Below are positions 14,520 to 17,159 of a DNA stretch of 17,159 bases, one piece after another (position 1 is the first letter of the stretch; every line of letters begins with the position of its first letter). The DNA is from JAQVSH01 sp964451605 (GTDB taxonomy: Bacteria > Bacteroidota > Bacteroidia > Bacteroidales > UBA4181). The position numbers were made by a program, and so were the translations under genes. Location: NCBI GenBank assembly GCA_964451605.1, contig CAYVJA010000055.1, positions 1 to 17,159 of the forward strand. Reading direction: 5' to 3'. Under the pieces are notes generated by a model. The model was not told where the DNA came from. It saw nothing but the letters and a program-made list of their open reading frames with translations, and made no database searches.

Positions 14520-14580
14520 GTGCTCTAGTGCTCTAGTGCATCGAAGCGCGTTCGCGCTTCAAGTGCTGCGCTGGCGCGCG
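14520..14580 (+). repeat. Octamer array B with perfect 8-bp GC hairpin
   Basis: GTGCTCTA occurs twice plus a partial GTGC (14520-14539), followed by the perfect palindrome GAAGCGCG-TT-CGCGCTTC (14543-14560). A further GTGCTGCGCTGGCGCGCG tail (14563-14580) follows. It has the same orientation as arrays A and D and is opposed to array C about 80 bp downstream. Confidence 0.8.
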
Positions 14581-14616
14581 ATGGCCTGGCGGTTTGGTGA
14601 TGTAGAATGTAGCCGT

Positions 14617-14636
14617 TTGGAGGCAGTTACCTCCAA
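14617..14636. repeat. Hairpin TTGGAGG / CCTCCAA
   Basis: Perfect 7-bp arms (14617-14623 and 14630-14636) with a 6-nt loop lie between arrays B and C. It sits at the tip of the larger fold that B and C could make together. There is no T tract. Confidence 0.5.
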
Positions 14637-14658
14637 TTAGGCGGATACTAATGGTAAG

Positions 14659-14700
14659 TGCGCGAAGCGCAGCATTAGAGCACTAGAGCACTAGAGCACT
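14659..14700 (-). repeat. Inverted octamer array C with TGCGC-GAA-GCGCA hairpin
   Basis: The hairpin TGCGC-GAA-GCGCA occupies 14659-14671. Then AGCATTAG, AGCACTAG, AGCACTAG and AGCACT follow (14671-14700), which is the reverse complement of the RTGCTCTA unit. Read on the minus strand it has the same order as array A: octamers, then GC hairpin. It ends 30 nt before the permease ATG. Confidence 0.85.
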
Positions 14701-14730
14701 ATTTAGGTGATGAATTGTTAAGGATGTTGT

Positions 14731-17088
14731 ATGTGGCAGTGGCTTTTGTATATTAAGTTGATTTTCAGGGGTTGGCAGCGGAACCGGCTGTCGTTTGTGC
14801 TTTCGCTGGTGAGTCTGGTTCTGGGTCTTATCTGTAGTTTGCTCTGTTTTGCTTTTGTGGTGCATGAACTCCGGATTGCCGGGAGCCTGCCGGTTGCCGA
14901 GGAGGTCTATTTGCTTCGAAAGATTGATCCGATGTATGAGGATGGCAGCGTCTTTTCGGATAATACGGGTCCTACGCAGGCAGCGGAGTTGGCAGATGAA
15001 CTGCCGGAAATTACTGATGTGTGTGTGATTGAGGAGGTCTCCGGCCAACTTTCGCCCGACTCAATTACCCGACCCGATGAGCCCTCGCTCTTCCGGGTGT
15101 CGCCTTCGTTTGCCCGACTATTTAGCAAATGGCACATATCCGGTAATCTGGAGGCTACCCTGGCTTCGCCCAATCAGGTGGCGATTACCCGAAGTCAGGC
15201 TCACAAATGGTTTGGCGGCGAGAGTCCGTTGGGAAAACAGATCTGTTTCTCCTTTCACGTGTACGAACCGTCGGGAAACTACACTAAGAAGGAGTGGCTT
15301 GAGATTACCTCTGTGGTTGAGGATGATGGGAAGCAGGGTTATTTTTTGCCTGCCCTGTTTCGTGGCAGAATTTTGTCGGAGCAGGAGAAGGAGCAGGAGA
15401 AGATGGGTTGGGGAGGCCAGATTATCTCGTTCGTGAAGCTTGCTCCCGGGGCTGATGTGTCGCACGTGGCTAAGAAGCTCGACGCTGAAAGGGTTGCTCA
15501 GCATAAGTCGCGCCATTTTCTGACACCTGCCCGGGAAATCTACTTTGGGCAACAGCATTCGTCCGACTATTTTCTTTCGCGCGACAAGGGTACCGTACGG
15601 GTTGCCTTTTGGGTGGCTCTTTCGATGCTCTTTGTGGCGCTCTTTAATTATGTGAATCTTACCATGACCCGTACCCTGCACCGACTTCGGAGTGTGGGGC
15701 AACAGTGGGTGTTCGGGGCAACCAAACAATCGCTTGGGTTTATGTTGTTGCTCGAAACCAAGCTCCAGGTGCTGATTGGACTCTTGCTCTCCTGTTTGGC
15801 CATCCGTTTCCTGCTGCCGCACTTTAACCGGATGATGGAGGCGGAGATGAAGTTCGATTTTTTGCTAGATCCGACGCTTTTGTTAGTGATGGCCGCTTTG
15901 GTGATTACGATGGTGGTGCTGCCTGTACTCTATATCCTCTGGATGATGTCGGGTCAGAAGATGGCCGAGGTGGTGAAGGGGCGGGGGCGTTTGCGCAAGT
16001 CGGGGCTTACTCGTGCGAGTGTGATTGCCCAGTTTTCGGTTTCGATTGTGCTCTTAATTGTAGGGTTTAACGTGCAGCGGCAGGTGCGTTTTGTGTCTCA
16101 TGTGCGGCCCTCTTCCGAGGCCATCTGTCAGTTGGATATCTCTCCGTATATGGATGCCGAGGGAGTGTCACCGTTGTTTCTCTCTGCACTTAGGTCCTCC
16201 CCTCTGGTAGAGGAGCTCTCCTTTTGCTCTCCCTTAAAGACCAGTGCCTCGAGTTCGTCCGACAACAAAGGAAATCGGACGGTTCGTCACATGGTGGAGG
16301 GCGATGAGGGATATCTGGCTATGTATGGGTTGACGCTTGTGGAGGGGCGTAACCTTTTGCCCTCCGATATGGGAACACAGAATGTGATTGTAAACCAGAC
16401 ATTGGTGGCCTCCGATTCGCTGACCCATCCTATTGGAGCCACCATCGACTATGATAAGAAAGTAATTGTGGGTGTGGTAAAGGATGTGCCTGTAGAACAT
16501 TTTTCGAAGCCCATACAGCCCCTCATTATCAGATACGGCAAGGGGTGGAGTCTTTATGTGAAAACCGTTCGTCCGGTTTCGGTCGAAACGCTTTCATCTG
16601 TTGTGGCGGAGGCTTCTAAAGGGGTGGATGGCGGGCCTTACAAGCTAGACTCTGCGAAGTCGTTGGCCGACATCTATCTCGAGATGCACAGCCAGGAGAT
16701 TCGCTTTGCGAAGATGATAACTCTTTTTACCCTGATCTGTTTTGTGATCAGTTGTCTGGGCCTTTTCGGCCTGGCCTGGTATGCTGTAGAGCGCCGGATC
16801 AGGGAGGTGGCCATCCGCAAGGTGCATGGAGCCACGGTACTTCAGGTGGCTTTTTTGTTAAGCGGACACTTTCTGCAATGGATTTTGGTTGCATTTGTTC
16901 TGGCTTTGCCACTTGCCTTCCTGTTTAGCAACCGGTGGTTCTCCGAGTTCGTGTATAAGGTGCCCCAATCGATGTGGGTTTTTGTTTTAGGAGGCGGCGC
17001 CGCGCTTTTCATCGGCTTCGCCACCGTCTTCTGGCAAACCATCAGAGTGGCACTTCGCAACCCCATTCAAGCAATACGCCATGAATAA
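14731..17088 (+). CDS. FtsX/MacB-type ABC transporter permease, 785 aa
   Basis: The inner-membrane protein has the duplicated MacB/FtsX layout: TM1 (about 21-46), a large periplasmic MacB_PCD domain (about 47-288), then a permease core of three helices (about 290-310, 337-362, 382-406). A second unit begins with TM VIAQFSVSIVLLIVGF (431-446), a second periplasmic domain (about 455-655), and three final helices. The cytoplasmic coupling motif REVAIRKVHGA lies at about 691-701 and the C-terminus NPIQAIRHE is typical of Bacteroidota paralogues. These permeases pair with a LolD/MacB-like ATPase to drive mechanotransmission across the envelope (lipoprotein, peptide or drug handling). No ATPase gene is adjacent in the window, so the partner must be elsewhere or past the right edge. 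Start ATG 14731 has no strong ribosome site. Octamer repeat arrays bracket the gene. Confidence 0.92.
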   Translation: MWQWLLYIKLIFRGWQRNRLSFVLSLVSLVLGLICSLLCFAFVVHELRIAGSLPVAEEVYLLRKIDPMYEDGSVFSDNTGPTQAAELADELPEITDVCVIEEVSGQLSPDSITRPDEPSLFRVSPSFARLFSKWHISGNLEATLASPNQVAITRSQAHKWFGGESPLGKQICFSFHVYEPSGNYTKKEWLEITSVVEDDGKQGYFLPALFRGRILSEQEKEQEKMGWGGQIISFVKLAPGADVSHVAKKLDAERVAQHKSRHFLTPAREIYFGQQHSSDYFLSRDKGTVRVAFWVALSMLFVALFNYVNLTMTRTLHRLRSVGQQWVFGATKQSLGFMLLLETKLQVLIGLLLSCLAIRFLLPHFNRMMEAEMKFDFLLDPTLLLVMAALVITMVVLPVLYILWMMSGQKMAEVVKGRGRLRKSGLTRASVIAQFSVSIVLLIVGFNVQRQVRFVSHVRPSSEAICQLDISPYMDAEGVSPLFLSALRSSPLVEELSFCSPLKTSASSSSDNKGNRTVRHMVEGDEGYLAMYGLTLVEGRNLLPSDMGTQNVIVNQTLVASDSLTHPIGATIDYDKKVIVGVVKDVPVEHFSKPIQPLIIRYGKGWSLYVKTVRPVSVETLSSVVAEASKGVDGGPYKLDSAKSLADIYLEMHSQEIRFAKMITLFTLICFVISCLGLFGLAWYAVERRIREVAIRKVHGATVLQVAFLLSGHFLQWILVAFVLALPLAFLFSNRWFSEFVYKVPQSMWVFVLGGGAALFIGFATVFWQTIRVALRNPIQAIRHE

Positions 17089-17159
17089 GGCGCGCGCTGC
17101 GCAAGTGCTCTAATGCTCTAATGCTCTAGTGCTCTAATGCTCTAGTGCTCTAGTGCTCT
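17089..17159 (+). repeat. Octamer array D, at least seven units, running off the window
   Basis: Directly after the permease TAA comes GGCGCGCGCTGCGC (17089-17102), then seven octamers in register: AAGTGCTC, TAATGCTC (twice), TAGTGCTC, TAATGCTC, TAGTGCTC (twice), and the next unit begins at the window end. It is the longest array here and opposite in orientation to array C. The true end is not visible. Confidence 0.9.

Larger units (their letters stand above)
14288..14730. other. 443-bp gene-free, repeat-rich intergenic region
   Basis: No convincing gene is present; the short frames here run through repeats. In order it holds octamer array A with heptamers (to 14352), a long nested hairpin with T tract (14380-14433), a TTGA microrepeat (about 14450-14463), hairpin CACTGTTA/TAACAGTG (14478-14506), octamer array B with a perfect GC hairpin (14520-14580), hairpin TTGGAGG/CCTCCAA (14617-14636), and inverted octamer array C (14659-14700). 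No tRNA, riboswitch or CRISPR pattern was recognised. I see no good promoter for the permease. Confidence 0.75.

Noticed and set aside
14455..14640. 61-codon open frame in the repeat-rich intergenic region
   Set aside because: It reads through octamer array B and its hairpin, with low-complexity translation; no start signal or homology feature.
17103..17159. Array D considered as a CRISPR array
   Set aside because: The unit is only 8 bp, directly tandem with no spacers, and no cas gene is nearby.

Overview
The window looks like a chromosomal segment from a member of the Bacteroidota, most likely Bacteroidales; I cannot name a genus. The reasons are: a secreted protease with a type IX secretion (T9SS) C-terminal sorting domain; Bacteroidota-type promoters (-7 TAnnTTTG) in front of several genes; a DUF4252 protein behind an ECF sigma factor; a DUF4197 lipoprotein; very short or overlapping gene junctions; weak Shine-Dalgarno signals; and tandem octamer and heptamer repeats in intergenic DNA. 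GC content looks intermediate, near one half by eye.

Layout. (1) 1-2095: a signalling pair, the 3' part of a histidine-kinase-like ATPase without a recognisable phospho-accepting His, followed by a protein with an N-terminal receiver and a C-terminal histidine kinase. A bulged hairpin with a T tract (2139-2189) closes the unit. (2) 2231-3668: a tightly overlapped ECF sigma factor / small membrane protein (probable anti-sigma) / DUF4252 operon. (3) 3779-5070: two convergent outer-membrane beta-barrel genes separated by 5 bp. (4) 5161-6504: an NSS (LeuT/SNF-type) sodium-coupled transporter, convergent with an 88-aa conserved small protein (6505-6771) that has its own good promoter. (5) 13423 down to 6859, minus strand: five genes with 12-17 nt gaps or overlaps, encoding a YegS-like lipid kinase, an ArnT-like GT39 glycosyltransferase, a GT2 polyprenyl-phosphate glycosyltransferase, a flippase-like membrane protein (LPG_synthase_TM fold) and a lysyl-endopeptidase-like protease with a T9SS sorting domain. 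A promoter lies at 13456-13463. (6) 13559-14287: a divergently transcribed DUF4197 lipoprotein with its own promoter and a strong terminator. (7) 14288-14730: a 443-bp gene-free stretch full of repeats and hairpins. (8) 14731-17088: a large FtsX/MacB-type ABC permease, bounded on both sides by octamer arrays in opposite orientation. The last array runs off the window.

How the parts fit. The minus-strand operon reads as a route for lipid-linked sugar transfer at the envelope: GT2 charges a polyprenyl carrier, a membrane protein may move the carrier or lipid across, and GT39 transfers the sugar outside the cytoplasm. A lipid kinase is at the head and a T9SS-exported protease at the tail. The most unusual DNA is the family of RTGCTCTA octamer arrays with attached GC-rich hairpins. 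They abut stop codons and flank the permease gene in inverted orientation. Everything here is read from sequence alone; family names come from motif recognition and recall, not searches.
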